From: an uncultured Clostridia bacterium
GTDB taxonomy: Bacteria > Bacillota > Clostridia > Oscillospirales > Ruminococcaceae
DNA: 64,000 nucleotides
Direction of reading: 5' to 3'
Assembly: GCA_947625375.1 (NCBI GenBank)
Contig: CANQOC010000001.1
Coordinates: 1 to 64,000, forward strand
Below, one piece after another: positions 42,261-51,523 of the stretch. Positions within the stretch are counted from its first letter, which is position 1; each line of letters begins with the position of its first letter. A program made the position numbers and the translations under genes. Under the pieces are notes generated by a model. The model searched no databases. It had not been told where the DNA came from and saw nothing but the letters and a program-made list of their open reading frames with translations.

Positions 42261-43553
42261 TCACTTCACCAGCTCGGCGATAGTCGACATAATCTTTTCG
42301 CCGGCGGCCTTGAGCTCGGTCTTGCTCATCGAGCGAAGATTAAGCTCTTCCGGCATAATCGGCTTGCCGAAGCGGACCCTGATTGTCCTTCTGAAGCAAA
42401 GGTGCCCTTTATACGATATCCCGACCGGATATACCGGCACACCGCTCTTCGAGGCGATATAGGCGACGCCGCTCTTTGCGCGGCCGATTTTGCCGCCCTT
42501 CATTCTTGTCCCCTCGGGGAAGATGGTGAGGTTATAGCCGTTGCGGATATACTTTATCGCGCGGCCGAGAGCCGAGGCGTCGGCACTGTTGCGGCGGGTC
42601 GGGAAGCCGTGCACAAGCTTGATTCCGAGTCCGAGGACCGGAATGTCGAAAAGCTCGGCCTTTGCCATGTATGACGAGATGTATTTTACCTTAATCGCGA
42701 TGAGAATCGGGTCGAACCATGTTATATGATTTCCGGCGATGATGACCGAACCCGTCTGCGGGACGTTCTCGTTGCCCTCGTATTTGATGTTGAAAATAAG
42801 CTTGAACGGTATGCTGACGACAAACCTCAGCACCGCGTAGAGGTATCTTCTGAACGCCGGAATCGTCCTGAACGGAATCTCCTCCTCTTTTTCCTCGGCG
42901 ACGATATATTCCGAAATCTTTTCGACGACCTCGTCGATGCTCATCGAGGTGGTGTCAAGCTCGATTGCGTCGTCCGCCTTCATCAGAGGGGCGGTTTCGC
43001 GGTGAGTGTCGTTATAGTCGCGCTGATTTATGTCGCTTAAAATCGCGTCATAGCTGACGTCCTGCCCCTTCGCCAAAAGCTCTTCATACCGGCGCTTTGC
43101 CCTCTCTTCGGCGGAAGCGGTCATAAAAATCTTTACGTCGGCGTTCGGAAGAATGACCGTGCCGATGTCGCGGCCGTCCATAACCGTGTCGTTAGTGTCG
43201 GCAATCTCGCGCTGGAGGTCCAGAAGATGCTCCCTGACCGCCGGAATCGCCGAGACGTCAGAAGCCGCCATCGAGATTTCGGGGGTTCTTATGACGTCCG
43301 AAACGTCCTCACCGTTGAGTATGACGCGCTGTGAACCGTCGACGTATTTAAGCTCGACCCTGATGTCCGGCAGCAGCGGTACGACCTCTTCGGGCGACTT
43401 TGTGTCCGCGCCGCGCCTCTTTACATACAGTCCGATAGAGCGGTAGAGCGCTCCGGTGTCTACATAGACGAAGCCGAATTTCTTCGCGAGCGCCTTTGCG
43501 ATGGTGGATTTTCCGGCGCCGCTCGGCCCGTCAAGTGCAACATTCAATCCCAT
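42261..43553 (-). CDS. cmk: cytidylate kinase / acyltransferase fusion
   Basis: Single reading frame of 430 aa. Residues 1-220 are CMP kinase: P-loop GPSGAGKST (9-17), DGRDIGT near 126 and ERAKRRYEEL. Residues 235-430 are a PlsC-type 1-acylglycerol-3-phosphate acyltransferase: membrane-like helix, NHITWFD (H-x4-D) and FPEGTRMKGG. In clostridia cmk and plsC usually are separate neighbours before ispH-S1; here they are fused without a stop. The start overlaps the BaiN gene end by 10 nt; AAGGAAG precedes it. Confidence 0.93.
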   Translation of the reverse strand: MGLNVALDGPSGAGKSTIAKALAKKFGFVYVDTGALYRSIGLYVKRRGADTKSPEEVVPLLPDIRVELKYVDGSQRVILNGEDVSDVIRTPEISMAASDVSAIPAVREHLLDLQREIADTNDTVMDGRDIGTVILPNADVKIFMTASAEERAKRRYEELLAKGQDVSYDAILSDINQRDYNDTHRETAPLMKADDAIELDTTSMSIDEVVEKISEYIVAEEKEEEIPFRTIPAFRRYLYAVLRFVVSIPFKLIFNIKYEGNENVPQTGSVIIAGNHITWFDPILIAIKVKYISSYMAKAELFDIPVLGLGIKLVHGFPTRRNSADASALGRAIKYIRNGYNLTIFPEGTRMKGGKIGRAKSGVAYIASKSGVPVYPVGISYKGHLCFRRTIRVRFGKPIMPEELNLRSMSKTELKAAGEKIMSTIAELVK

Positions 43554-44809
43554 TTTTCAACTTCCTTTTTCTTTATTATGTCATCAGCCGCGCAGAACGC
43601 GGTGGAAAACGCTATTGTGAGGTTATACCCTCCGGTGAAGCCGTCGACGTCGATAATTTCGCCTGTAAAGTATAAGTTCTTTACAAGTCTCGACTCCATC
43701 GACGACGGGAAAATCTCCTTTACCGAGACTCCGCCGCTCGTGACGATTGCCTCGTCGAAGGGTCGGAATCCCGTCGGCGTAAGCTCAAAGCCTTTAAGCA
43801 TGTTTATGATGTCAAACCGCTGTTCGCGGGTCATGTTCCCCGAAAACGACGATATATCGAGGTTTAACCGCTCCGCAACGACTCCGGCGGCGTCTTTCGG
43901 GAGGAGTCCCAAAAGCAGCTTTTCAACCGTCTCCCCCGCCGACGATTTTATGTCGCGAAGCAGGCGAGCGTCAAGCTGTTCGCAGTCGAGAGCCGGCTTG
44001 AAGTCGATGACAAGCTTATAGCCTTTACATGCAAGCTTCTCCGCGTCCATGAAGCAGGAGGACGAAATTCCGAGCGGTCCGCCGATTCCGAAGTCAAAAA
44101 ACGTCAGCTCGCCGAACTCTCGGTATATCGGCTTAGACGGCTTCGACGCGTCATAAAGGCTGAGCGTCACGTTTTTCAGCGTGAGTCCCGACATTTTGCG
44201 GCAGAAGTCTTCTTCAACCGTCACCGGCACCAGCGACTGCCTCGGAGGGACGATGCTGTGCCCCAATCTCTCGGCGATGCAGTACCCGCTGCCGTCTGAA
44301 CCGGTCCGCGGATATGACATTCCCCCGCAGGCGAGAACGACGCTGTCCGCCTCGACGGTCTTATTGCCGCAGACAAGTCCCCGGGCCGTTCCGTCGGAGA
44401 CAATGACCCCGTCGGCCTTGGCGCGGATTATCTCAACGCCGTTTTTCTCGCACACCCTCGCCATCGCGTCGGCGACGTCGTCGGCTCGGTCGCTCATCGG
44501 GAAGACGCGCCGCCCGCGCTCGGTCTTGAGTGGGACGCCGTGCCCCTCGAACCACTCCATAATCCGCTCGGGCGGGCACTTTGACAGCGCGCTGTAGAGA
44601 AATTTCGGGTTTCTGAGGACGTTTTTCATGACCTCGGCGGGGGTGCAGTTGTTGGTGAGGTTGCATCTCCCCTTGCCGGTGATTCTCAGCTTTCTGCCCA
44701 AAAATCGGTTGGGTTCGACGACCGCCGCCGAAAGTCCGGCTTCACTTAAAACCGCTGCGCAAAAAAGCCCCGAAGCGCCTCCGCCGGCGATTACGGCATC
44801 GTACCTCAC
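43544..44809 (-). CDS. flavoprotein of the HI0933/BaiN family
   Basis: NAD(P)/FAD-dependent oxidoreductase of 421 aa. FAD-binding GGGASGLFCAAVLSEAG is at residues 9-25, followed by GRKLRITGKGRCNLTNNC, the hallmark of this family. C-terminal VTSGGVSVKEI and GEIIDVDGFTGGYNL close the FAD site. Substrate unknown; BaiN of Clostridium acts on bile acids, but most members have no known role. GTG start 44809 overlaps the RpiR gene stop by 4 nt. Confidence 0.92.
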   Translation of the reverse strand: MRYDAVIAGGGASGLFCAAVLSEAGLSAAVVEPNRFLGRKLRITGKGRCNLTNNCTPAEVMKNVLRNPKFLYSALSKCPPERIMEWFEGHGVPLKTERGRRVFPMSDRADDVADAMARVCEKNGVEIIRAKADGVIVSDGTARGLVCGNKTVEADSVVLACGGMSYPRTGSDGSGYCIAERLGHSIVPPRQSLVPVTVEEDFCRKMSGLTLKNVTLSLYDASKPSKPIYREFGELTFFDFGIGGPLGISSSCFMDAEKLACKGYKLVIDFKPALDCEQLDARLLRDIKSSAGETVEKLLLGLLPKDAAGVVAERLNLDISSFSGNMTREQRFDIINMLKGFELTPTGFRPFDEAIVTSGGVSVKEIFPSSMESRLVKNLYFTGEIIDVDGFTGGYNLTIAFSTAFCAADDIIKKKEVEKWD

Positions 44810-45675
44810 TGCTCGCCGCCGTTCTTTTCGTAGACGTCGTATTCTTCCCAGATTTTGTCAAGCCGCTCGAAGTTCTTCGACACGAGCTCGCGGTTCTGGA
44901 TTGAAACGGCGACGATAAGTGCGTTTATAAGACTGAGCGGCGCGACGAGCGAGTCGACAAAAGAGACCATGTCGCTCTTCGCCAAGAGGGACTTGTCCGC
45001 CCTCAGCGCAATCGGAGAGTCGTTTCGGTCGGTTATGGCGACTGTTTTTGCGCCGACGTCGCGGGCATAGTTTATCGCAAGGACGGTCTGCCGCGAGTAC
45101 CGCGGGAATGATATCCCGACCAAAACGTCCCTGTCGGTCATATACATAAGCTGTTCATAAAGCTCGCTTCGGCTGCCGGTCTCGATGACCGTGACCCTCG
45201 GGAGCATCAGCCGGAAATAGTATCCCAAAAACGACGCGAGCGCCGCCGAGCTTCTTATTCCCATGATATATATTCTGTCCGCCGAGATGATGTCCTCGAC
45301 CGCCGAGCTGAAATACTTGGGGTCGGTTTCCTCGAGGGTGCGGCGGATTCGGTCGATGTCGTGAAGAAGGACGCTTTTAAAGACCTCGTCCCTGCCGAAG
45401 CGATCAAAGCTGACCTCAATCCTCTGCACGGCGGTGAGGCGGGTGCGCATCTCCTCCTGAAGCGCCTTTTGCAGCTCGGGGTAGCCGTCGAAGCCGAGCT
45501 CGGACGCAAACCTGACTACCGTAGATTCGCTCACGCCGACGCTCTCGCCGAGCTTCGACGCCGTCATAAACGCGGCCTTGTCGTAGTGGGAAAGAATATA
45601 GTCCGCAATTCTGCGGTGGCCCTTTGAAAACTCGGGTATGCGCGACCCGAGCGTCGCGAAAAGATTGCCGTTCAT
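44806..45675 (-). CDS. MurR/RpiR family regulator with SIS domain
   Basis: Transcription factor of 289 aa. N-terminal RpiR-type HTH (residues 1-77; KLGESVGVSESTVVRFASELGFDGYPELQ) and a C-terminal SIS sugar-phosphate-binding domain (residues 120-260; YIMGIRSSAALASFLGYYF, VGISFPRYSRQTVLAINYA). These sense phosphosugars. Its own regulon is not visible here; it lies in a run of overlapping genes (start overlaps DUF3006 stop, stop overlaps BaiN start). Confidence 0.9.
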   Translation of the reverse strand: MNGNLFATLGSRIPEFSKGHRRIADYILSHYDKAAFMTASKLGESVGVSESTVVRFASELGFDGYPELQKALQEEMRTRLTAVQRIEVSFDRFGRDEVFKSVLLHDIDRIRRTLEETDPKYFSSAVEDIISADRIYIMGIRSSAALASFLGYYFRLMLPRVTVIETGSRSELYEQLMYMTDRDVLVGISFPRYSRQTVLAINYARDVGAKTVAITDRNDSPIALRADKSLLAKSDMVSFVDSLVAPLSLINALIVAVSIQNRELVSKNFERLDKIWEEYDVYEKNGGEQ

Positions 45676-45911
45676 TCCTCTCCGTCCTTTATAATCAAGT
45701 TTTTAAGGCTTAAAATCCTCTTTCGGCGGGATTCCGTCTCTTCAACATCGGCGACATATTCCCCGCGAAGCTTAACGACAACGTCTCCCTCGCGGACCGA
45801 CTCCGGAAGGCTCGATTTCGGGATATCGACATGCCCGCCGTCGGAGGTTTCACAGACGGCGATGTCACCCTCGAATCTGTCCACCGTAAGTTTTTCATTT
45901 CGATGTCTCAT
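45672..45911 (-). CDS. DUF3006 domain protein
   Basis: Small protein of 79 aa with the DUF3006 consensus LTVDRFEGDIAVCE...DIPKSSLPESVREGDVV. Function unknown; the gene is often paired with a metallo-beta-lactamase gene, as here. ATG 45911 overlaps the end of that gene by 17 nt, and its stop overlaps the RpiR start by 4 nt. A longer frame from 45944 has no support. Confidence 0.85.
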   Translation of the reverse strand: MRHRNEKLTVDRFEGDIAVCETSDGGHVDIPKSSLPESVREGDVVVKLRGEYVADVEETESRRKRILSLKNLIIKDGEE

Positions 45912-46860
45912 AGTCAATGCTCCTGCCGTCGGTAGAGAATACAATATTGCCGTTGAGGTCGGTTCTTAAAATGATGTCGGAATAGTCCCTCATGCGCCTG
46001 ACGGCTTCGTCGTGCGGGTGACCGTAGCTGTTTCCTGCGCCGCACTGTATGACGCAGCACATCGGACTGATTTTTTTAAGCCAAAGCGAGCACGAGGACG
46101 TCGAGCTGCCGTGATGTCCGGCCTTATAAACGTCTGCCGAAAGCTCGGCTCCCGACTCAATAATCTCGGTTTCGACGTCGGACTCGCAGTCCCCAGAGAA
46201 GAGAAACGCCCTTTCGCCGAAGCTGTATCTGACGATTACGGAATAGTTGTTGAGGTTTTCGCCGGAGTAGTCCGGAACGGTGAAGCAAAGCTCTCCGCCG
46301 CCGAATTCAACGGTTTCGCTCTCGGCCTCCTTGACGTTACAGCCTTTCTTTTCGAGCGCCTCGAGCATCTTTTCATAGGCCGCCGTCGCGGGGATATATT
46401 CGTCCGGAATTCTCGGGAGGATAAACGTCCCGATTTCGATGTTGCTCGAAATGATATATCTGAATCCGCCGATGTGGTCGGAATGGGGGTGCGTCGCAAG
46501 GACGTAGTCAAGCCTTGTGATTCCGAGGCGGTCGATATATCTCAGCACGCGCGGGGAATACTCCGCTTCGCCGCAGTCAATCAGCATTGTCGTGCCGTCA
46601 TCGGCGACGAGGAGCGAACAGTCCCCCTGTCCCACGTCGATGAAGTGAACATGCGCGAGGCCGTCGGGCTCATACGGAGGCGCCTTGAAGGTCGGGAACC
46701 ACGCCGGAAGCGATATATATCCCGAGTTATTAAGGTATACAAGGACGCTCAGAACGAGGATTACGACTATTGCGGCGGCGAAAAGCCGCTTCATGAACCT
46801 GTTAAAAGACGCCGCAAACGATTTAAAGCGGTGCTTTTTCTGTTTTTTCTTTTTCGGCAT
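45895..46860 (-). CDS. ComEC-like metallo-beta-lactamase hydrolase
   Basis: Secreted or membrane-anchored MBL-fold protein, 321 aa. Basic N-terminus (PKKKKQKKHRFK), one membrane helix (about 26-47), then an MBL domain that starts HVHFIDVGQGDCSLL and has the metal motif THPHSDHIGG near 124-133, GDCESD and GHHGSSTS. It resembles the C-terminal domain of ComEC/Rec2 but lacks the competence channel. It may be an extracellular nuclease or phosphodiesterase. It precedes a DUF3006 gene and follows ftsK by 2 nt. Confidence 0.88.
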   Translation of the reverse strand: MPKKKKQKKHRFKSFAASFNRFMKRLFAAAIVVILVLSVLVYLNNSGYISLPAWFPTFKAPPYEPDGLAHVHFIDVGQGDCSLLVADDGTTMLIDCGEAEYSPRVLRYIDRLGITRLDYVLATHPHSDHIGGFRYIISSNIEIGTFILPRIPDEYIPATAAYEKMLEALEKKGCNVKEAESETVEFGGGELCFTVPDYSGENLNNYSVIVRYSFGERAFLFSGDCESDVETEIIESGAELSADVYKAGHHGSSTSSCSLWLKKISPMCCVIQCGAGNSYGHPHDEAVRRMRDYSDIILRTDLNGNIVFSTDGRSIDYETSK

Positions 46861-46862
46861 TA

Positions 46863-49460
46863 TCAGTCGTCCGAGCCGAGGACGATATCGGCGGGAGCGG
46901 ACTCGCCCATCGCGGCGCGGCGTTCAAGCCACTGTTCCTTGGTCATCAGGATTTCGCGCGGTTTTGCGCCGTTTGCCGGACCGATGATGCCCATCTGTTC
47001 GATTTCCTCCATCACCCTTGCGGCGCGGGCATAGCCGAGCTTCAGGCGGCGCTGGAGGAACGTCGTCGACGCGACGCCCTCGCGGACGATTGCCTCGATT
47101 GCGCGCTCGACCATGTCGTTCTGTCCGCTGTCCTGTGCGGAGTCGTCCGACTGTGACTGCTGATTCCCCTTTTCGCCCTTGGGAACCGGAATGTGCTTCT
47201 CGATTTCTGTCGCGACGTCGTCGTCGTACTGAGTCGGGGTCTGTGCCTTAAGGAAATCGACAACGCGGCGGATTTCCTCGGTTGCGACATAGCTTCCCTG
47301 AATTCTCACGGGTTTGCCGACGCCGACCGGCTTAAAGAGGAGGTCGCCGTTGCCGAGGAGCTTTTCGGCGCCGCCTTCGTCGAGGATAACCCTCGAATCA
47401 ATCTGATTCGATACTTTAAGAGCGACGCGGCTCGGGATATTCGCCTTGATGAGTCCGGTGACGATGTCCGCCCTCGGGCTCTGTGTCGCGATGATAAGGT
47501 GCATACCCGCGGCGCGGGCAAGCTGTGCTATGCGGCATATTGAGTCCTCGACCTCTTTCGGCGCCGCCATCATAAGGTCGGCAAGCTCGTCCACGACGAT
47601 GACAATCTTCGGCAGAGGCTGAAGTCCCTCTTTGTCCTTGACGTAGTCGTTATAGTCGCCGAGGTCGCGGACGCCGTTGTCAGAGAATATCTTATATCTC
47701 TTCATCATCTCCGTGACCGCCCAGCCGAGAGCTCCGGCGGCCTTTTTGGCGTCGGTGACGACGGGAATCAAGAGGTGGGGTATGCCGTTATATACCGGGA
47801 ACTCAACCTGTTTCGGGTCGACGAGGATAAGCTTTACCTCGTCGGGCGAAGCGTTATAGAGTATGCTCATGATAATCGAGTTGGTGAAGACCGATTTACC
47901 GGAACCGGTTGTACCTGCGATGAGAAGGTGCGGCATTTTAGCGATGTCGCCGGTGACGGTTTTTCCCTCGATGTTCTTGCCGACCGGGAAGCCGAGCTTC
48001 GACTTCTGCGTCCTGAACTCGTCCGAGTCAATCAGCTCGCGGATGCAGACCGTCTCGCGAATCTTGTTCGCAAGCTCGATTCCGACCGCGGCCTTTCCGG
48101 GAATCGGCGCCTCGATTCTGACGCCGTCCGCGGCGAGATTCAGCGCGATGTCGTCGGCAAGGCTGGTGATTTTCGAGACCTTTACGCCCGCCGCAGGCTG
48201 TAACTCATATCTTGTGACCGAAGGTCCGCGGTGAGTGTCGATAAGGCGGGTGATGACGCCGAAGCTCTTGAGCGTTTCAACGAGCGTCTCGGAGTTGCGC
48301 TGGATTTCGGACTGAGTGTCCTCAGCCGAGACCGAGTTGCGCGGCGGGTTCAATAGGTCGATGGGCGGAATGTCGTATTCCGACCTGACCGCTTCTTCGT
48401 TTTCGATGAGCGACGTCTGCCCGTCCTCGCCGACATAAATCGGGTTGACGGCTCCGGAGTCCGCAGCGTCGGGTTGGGTGACAATCCCCTCCCTGAGTCC
48501 GGGTACGGTAATCTTTTCTTCGGATACTTCTTTTACCGGCTTCACGGGTTCGGGAGCGGGTTTTACCGGCTCGGGAACTGGAACGGGAGCGGGTTTATCC
48601 TCCGACTTTGTCTCGACAGGAGAATCCTGCGGGAAGTCGTCGAAGAACGACTTCTTTTTCTTCGGCTTTTCCTTGGGCGGTTCTTCGGCAACAGGCGGCG
48701 CGTCGGTGATGAACTTTGCGACGTCGATGCGCTTGTCCTTGTCCTTGCGGCGCTTTTCGTCAGCGGCGCGCTGTTTTTCGGCGTCCGCCGCCCTCTGTGC
48801 CTCAATCATGTCGCGCTCTTCGCCGTTCTCGCGGATTGCGTCTCCGGCTTTGTTCCAGATTTTTCCGAAGAAGTGCCAGACATCAATAAAGGTAATATTT
48901 GTAAGAAGCATGATGAACAGGAGTATCAGCAGAATGAGGATTATGAGCGCGCCGGCGGTTCCGCAGAGCTTTACGAGCGCTCCGCCGATGAACGCCGAGA
49001 CGGCTCCGCCGCCCTGTCTTTCAATACCCCGCTTAAACAGCGTTCCCAAAAGGCTTCCGAACGCAAACTTCGGTTCGCCGGGGACCTCGTATACCGGGAG
49101 CTCGTTCACAAGGCAGTATATGATTTCAAAGACCGGACTTATCAGAAGAAGCAGGAGGGTGCCCTGTATAATCTTGAACACAACCGCGCTCTTTGAGCGG
49201 TCAAGGGCGAGCATGACCGCGACATAAAGCACTATCGGCGCAAGGAGAACCGCCGATATCCCGAACAGTCCCCAGACGCCGTTGTGTATGATTTTCCAGA
49301 GCGACTCACCCGTTATATATGTAAGACACAGAAGCAGGATTCCCACAAAAAAGATGACCGAGCTCCACATTCTGTTTTTTCTGAGGCGAGCGGCCTCGGA
49401 GAGCTCTTTTTGCTTTTTTGGGGCGGTCTTTGCCTTTTTCTTTGTCGATTTTGCCGGCAT
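46863..49460 (-). CDS. ftsK: DNA translocase FtsK/SpoIIIE
   Basis: Membrane-anchored DNA pump, 865 aa. Four membrane helices (about 30-185), a Pro/Glu/Lys-rich linker (about 215-370), the motor with Walker A GTTGSGKS near 520 and DELADLMM near 640, and a C-terminal gamma winged helix (FLQRRLKLGYARAARVMEEIEQMGIIG). In spore-formers SpoIIIE moves the chromosome into the forespore; the yljZ/tepA neighbours match the spoIIIE locus. GGAGGAAG precedes ATG 49460. Confidence 0.95.
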   Translation of the reverse strand: MPAKSTKKKAKTAPKKQKELSEAARLRKNRMWSSVIFFVGILLLCLTYITGESLWKIIHNGVWGLFGISAVLLAPIVLYVAVMLALDRSKSAVVFKIIQGTLLLLLISPVFEIIYCLVNELPVYEVPGEPKFAFGSLLGTLFKRGIERQGGGAVSAFIGGALVKLCGTAGALIILILLILLFIMLLTNITFIDVWHFFGKIWNKAGDAIRENGEERDMIEAQRAADAEKQRAADEKRRKDKDKRIDVAKFITDAPPVAEEPPKEKPKKKKSFFDDFPQDSPVETKSEDKPAPVPVPEPVKPAPEPVKPVKEVSEEKITVPGLREGIVTQPDAADSGAVNPIYVGEDGQTSLIENEEAVRSEYDIPPIDLLNPPRNSVSAEDTQSEIQRNSETLVETLKSFGVITRLIDTHRGPSVTRYELQPAAGVKVSKITSLADDIALNLAADGVRIEAPIPGKAAVGIELANKIRETVCIRELIDSDEFRTQKSKLGFPVGKNIEGKTVTGDIAKMPHLLIAGTTGSGKSVFTNSIIMSILYNASPDEVKLILVDPKQVEFPVYNGIPHLLIPVVTDAKKAAGALGWAVTEMMKRYKIFSDNGVRDLGDYNDYVKDKEGLQPLPKIVIVVDELADLMMAAPKEVEDSICRIAQLARAAGMHLIIATQSPRADIVTGLIKANIPSRVALKVSNQIDSRVILDEGGAEKLLGNGDLLFKPVGVGKPVRIQGSYVATEEIRRVVDFLKAQTPTQYDDDVATEIEKHIPVPKGEKGNQQSQSDDSAQDSGQNDMVERAIEAIVREGVASTTFLQRRLKLGYARAARVMEEIEQMGIIGPANGAKPREILMTKEQWLERRAAMGESAPADIVLGSDD

Positions 49461-49483
49461 TTGTACTTCCTCCGTGATGAAAA

Positions 49484-50350
49484 TTATTTGCCGAAGGTTA
49501 TCGGCTTGCCCATTAGCATTTCGATGATTGAAATGATGATTACAACAGCGCCGAGCGCGGCTGTATAGATATAGAATATCTTGAACTTATCGGTTTTTAT
49601 GAGCCACTGTACAAGCTTGATTGCCAAAAATCCGACGATGGCGGCGATGATAACCCCGACGATGCAGGGCAGGACCTTTGCGCCCGAGCCTTCTTTAATT
49701 CCGCCGACAAGCTCGACGACTCCCCCGCCGAGTATAGCGGGTATGCCGAGGATAAAGCTGTAGCTGACGGCGTCCTCGCGCCTGAGTCCCGAAAAGATTC
49801 CGGCGGAGATTGTCGACCCCGAGCGGCTGACGCCCGGCAAAAGCGCAATCGCCTGGAAGAATCCGATTCTGACGGCGTCGCGGTACTTAAGGTCGACGGT
49901 GCGCTTTGTGCCCTTGTCGGACATATCCGCCATAAAGAGGAGCGCGGCGGTATAGAGGAAGCATATTCCCTCGGCGAAGATGCTCGAATCCTCGGCGAAC
50001 CCCTCGAAGAAGCCCTTGAATATGTAAAACGGTATCAGAACGGCGGTCGAGATGATGTACATAAACACGACGCGGCGCTCGGGTGATGCCTTTTTAACCG
50101 AAAAGTTTCCGGTGAAGATGTCCTTTATCATAAGGAAGAACTCGCGCACAAGCGCCACAATCTGCCTCCAGAAGACAAAGACCACCGCCGCCAGAGTACC
50201 GAGGTGCAAAAGCGCCGAGAACATAAGCGCGCCCTCGCCGCTGTTGCCGGTAAAATGCTGGTACAAGGAAAGGTGACCCGATGACGAGACCGGCAAAAAC
50301 TCGGTCAGTCCCTGTATAATCGCCTGCCAAATAGCGTCCAATACTGTCAT
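49484..50350 (-). CDS. uppP: undecaprenyl-diphosphatase UppP
   Basis: BacA/UppP membrane phosphatase that recycles undecaprenyl diphosphate for cell-wall synthesis and can give bacitracin tolerance. The family motif FLPVSSSGHL lies at residues 18-27 and LLPGVSRSGSTISAGI near 172-187. About eight membrane helices in 288 aa. Start ATG 50350 with AGGAGG upstream. Located between ftsK and ylzJ. Confidence 0.95.
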   Translation of the reverse strand: MTVLDAIWQAIIQGLTEFLPVSSSGHLSLYQHFTGNSGEGALMFSALLHLGTLAAVVFVFWRQIVALVREFFLMIKDIFTGNFSVKKASPERRVVFMYIISTAVLIPFYIFKGFFEGFAEDSSIFAEGICFLYTAALLFMADMSDKGTKRTVDLKYRDAVRIGFFQAIALLPGVSRSGSTISAGIFSGLRREDAVSYSFILGIPAILGGGVVELVGGIKEGSGAKVLPCIVGVIIAAIVGFLAIKLVQWLIKTDKFKIFYIYTAALGAVVIIISIIEMLMGKPITFGK

Positions 50351-50371
50351 AAATCCATCCTCCTGTTGTTT

Positions 50372-50563
50372 TTATTTAATCCTCCGCCCCGGCTGATAGT
50401 CTTTATTGAGATAAAGAGCGGGGTCGGTGGAAAACAAGCCCACTACCGTTTTATTCTTTCCCGTGCCGATATATTCAAGCTTTCCGCCCTTAACGTCGAG
50501 ATATCTTCTCTCGGGCGACCGGCTCAAGAATATGTCGTACTCGCTTATCACCGTGTACAGCAA
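50372..50563 (-). CDS. ylzJ: YlzJ-like protein
   Basis: Small protein of 63 aa of the YlzJ family (LYTVISEYDIFLS at the start, GGKLEYIGTGKNKTVV, YLNKDYQPGRRI at the end). In Bacillus ylzJ sits between tepA and spoIIIE, exactly as here apart from uppP. TTG 50563 start with GAGGAGGG 9 nt upstream, inside the end of tepA. Function unknown. Confidence 0.85.
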   Translation of the reverse strand: MLYTVISEYDIFLSRSPERRYLDVKGGKLEYIGTGKNKTVVGLFSTDPALYLNKDYQPGRRIK

Positions 50564-50566
50564 GCG

Positions 50567-51256
50567 TCAACCCTCCTCTATCATTTTATAGAGGCAGTCG
50601 ATTGCCTCGGAGAGTCCGCCGACGGCGTCGATAAGTCCCTCGGCGACGGCGTCCTCACCGGTCAGAACGCTTCCGACGTCCATCACAAGCTCGCCGGTCC
50701 GGAGCATAAGCTCTTTAAAGCGCTCGGGCGACATTTTAGAGTTGTCGGCGACAAAGCGGACGATTCTCTCCTGCATCTTCTCGAAGTACGAAAGCGTCTG
50801 CGGCACTCCGAGGACAAGTCCCGTCAGCCTTACGGGGTGAATAGTCATCGTCGCGGAGCGGACGATAAACGAGCGCCTTGCGCTGACCGCAAGGGGGACG
50901 CCGATTGAATGTCCCCCGCCGACGACTATCGAGACGGTCGGCGTCTTCATTGACGAAATAAGCTCGGCGAGCGCAAGACCCGCCTCGACGTCTCCGCCGA
51001 CGGTGTTGATAATGATGATGAGTCCTTCAATCGAGCGGTCCTGTTCGATGGCGACGAGCGCCGGCATTATGTGCTCGTACTTGGTGGTCTTATTCTGCGG
51101 CGGCAGGATATAGTGCCCCTCAATCTGTCCGATGACGGACAGACAGTGGATAAGATGCTTTGCGCCGCCGATTTCGACGTCGCGGAACCGCTCGGATGCC
51201 TCCTGCTGTTCTCGGGTGATTTCTTCTTCGTCGGCTGCTGTAAACGCCTCGGGCAT
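50567..51256 (-). CDS. tepA: TepA-type ClpP-like serine protease
   Basis: Translocation-enhancing protein TepA, a ClpP-fold protease of 229 aa. The catalytic Ser is in [14 protein letters not shown] (near 120) and His in [10 protein letters not shown] (near 144); [14 protein letters not shown] forms the oxyanion strand. In Bacillus it cleaves small proteins during sporulation and helps secretion. I chose ATG 51256, which has AAAGGAAG 8 nt upstream, over GTG 51265. Confidence 0.9.
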   Translation of the reverse strand: MPEAFTAADEEEITREQQEASERFRDVEIGGAKHLIHCLSVIGQIEGHYILPPQNKTTKYEHIMPALVAIEQDRSIEGLIIIINTVGGDVEAGLALAELISSMKTPTVSIVVGGGHSIGVPLAVSARRSFIVRSATMTIHPVRLTGLVLGVPQTLSYFEKMQERIVRFVADNSKMSPERFKELMLRTGELVMDVGSVLTGEDAVAEGLIDAVGGLSEAIDCLYKMIEEG

Positions 51257-51443
51257 TGTCCGCACTTCCTTTCGGGAGTATTCTTTGCCGCGGGCGCATG
51301 ATTATTCCGAAGCTTAGTATTTATTATATATCAAATTTTTCCGTCAGTCAAGGACGAAAGGGGTAATTTTGCAGGAAAAAATTCAAAAAATTTCATTTTT
51401 TCTGACACAATAGGGAATTGTTCCGTCTTTATCGCATAAACTC

Positions 51444-51481
51444 TTGACTTTTTATAAGACATATAATACTATATATAGTAT
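51444..51481 (+). promoter_or_regulatory. acn promoter with palindrome
   Basis: -35 TTGACT (51444-51449), 17-bp spacer, -10 TACTAT (51467-51472). A perfect 16-bp palindrome, ATACTATATATAGTAT (51466-51481), covers the -10 box and continues to the likely start site. An operator for a TCA-cycle repressor is possible. The start codon is 43 bp on. Confidence 0.6.
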
Positions 51482-51523
51482 CGGTCAATATTTTTTATGT
51501 ATCAGATATGGGAGGAATCAGGA

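Noticed and set aside
41810..42283. Open frame on + opposite the ispH region
   Set aside because: The ispH cysteines and S1 repeats are all on the minus strand; the + frame has no support.
42261..43553. Frameshift or missed stop joining cmk and plsC
   Set aside because: The frame is clean through the linker at about residues 220-235 with normal codon use, so I treat it as a true fusion, although a base error cannot be excluded without reads.
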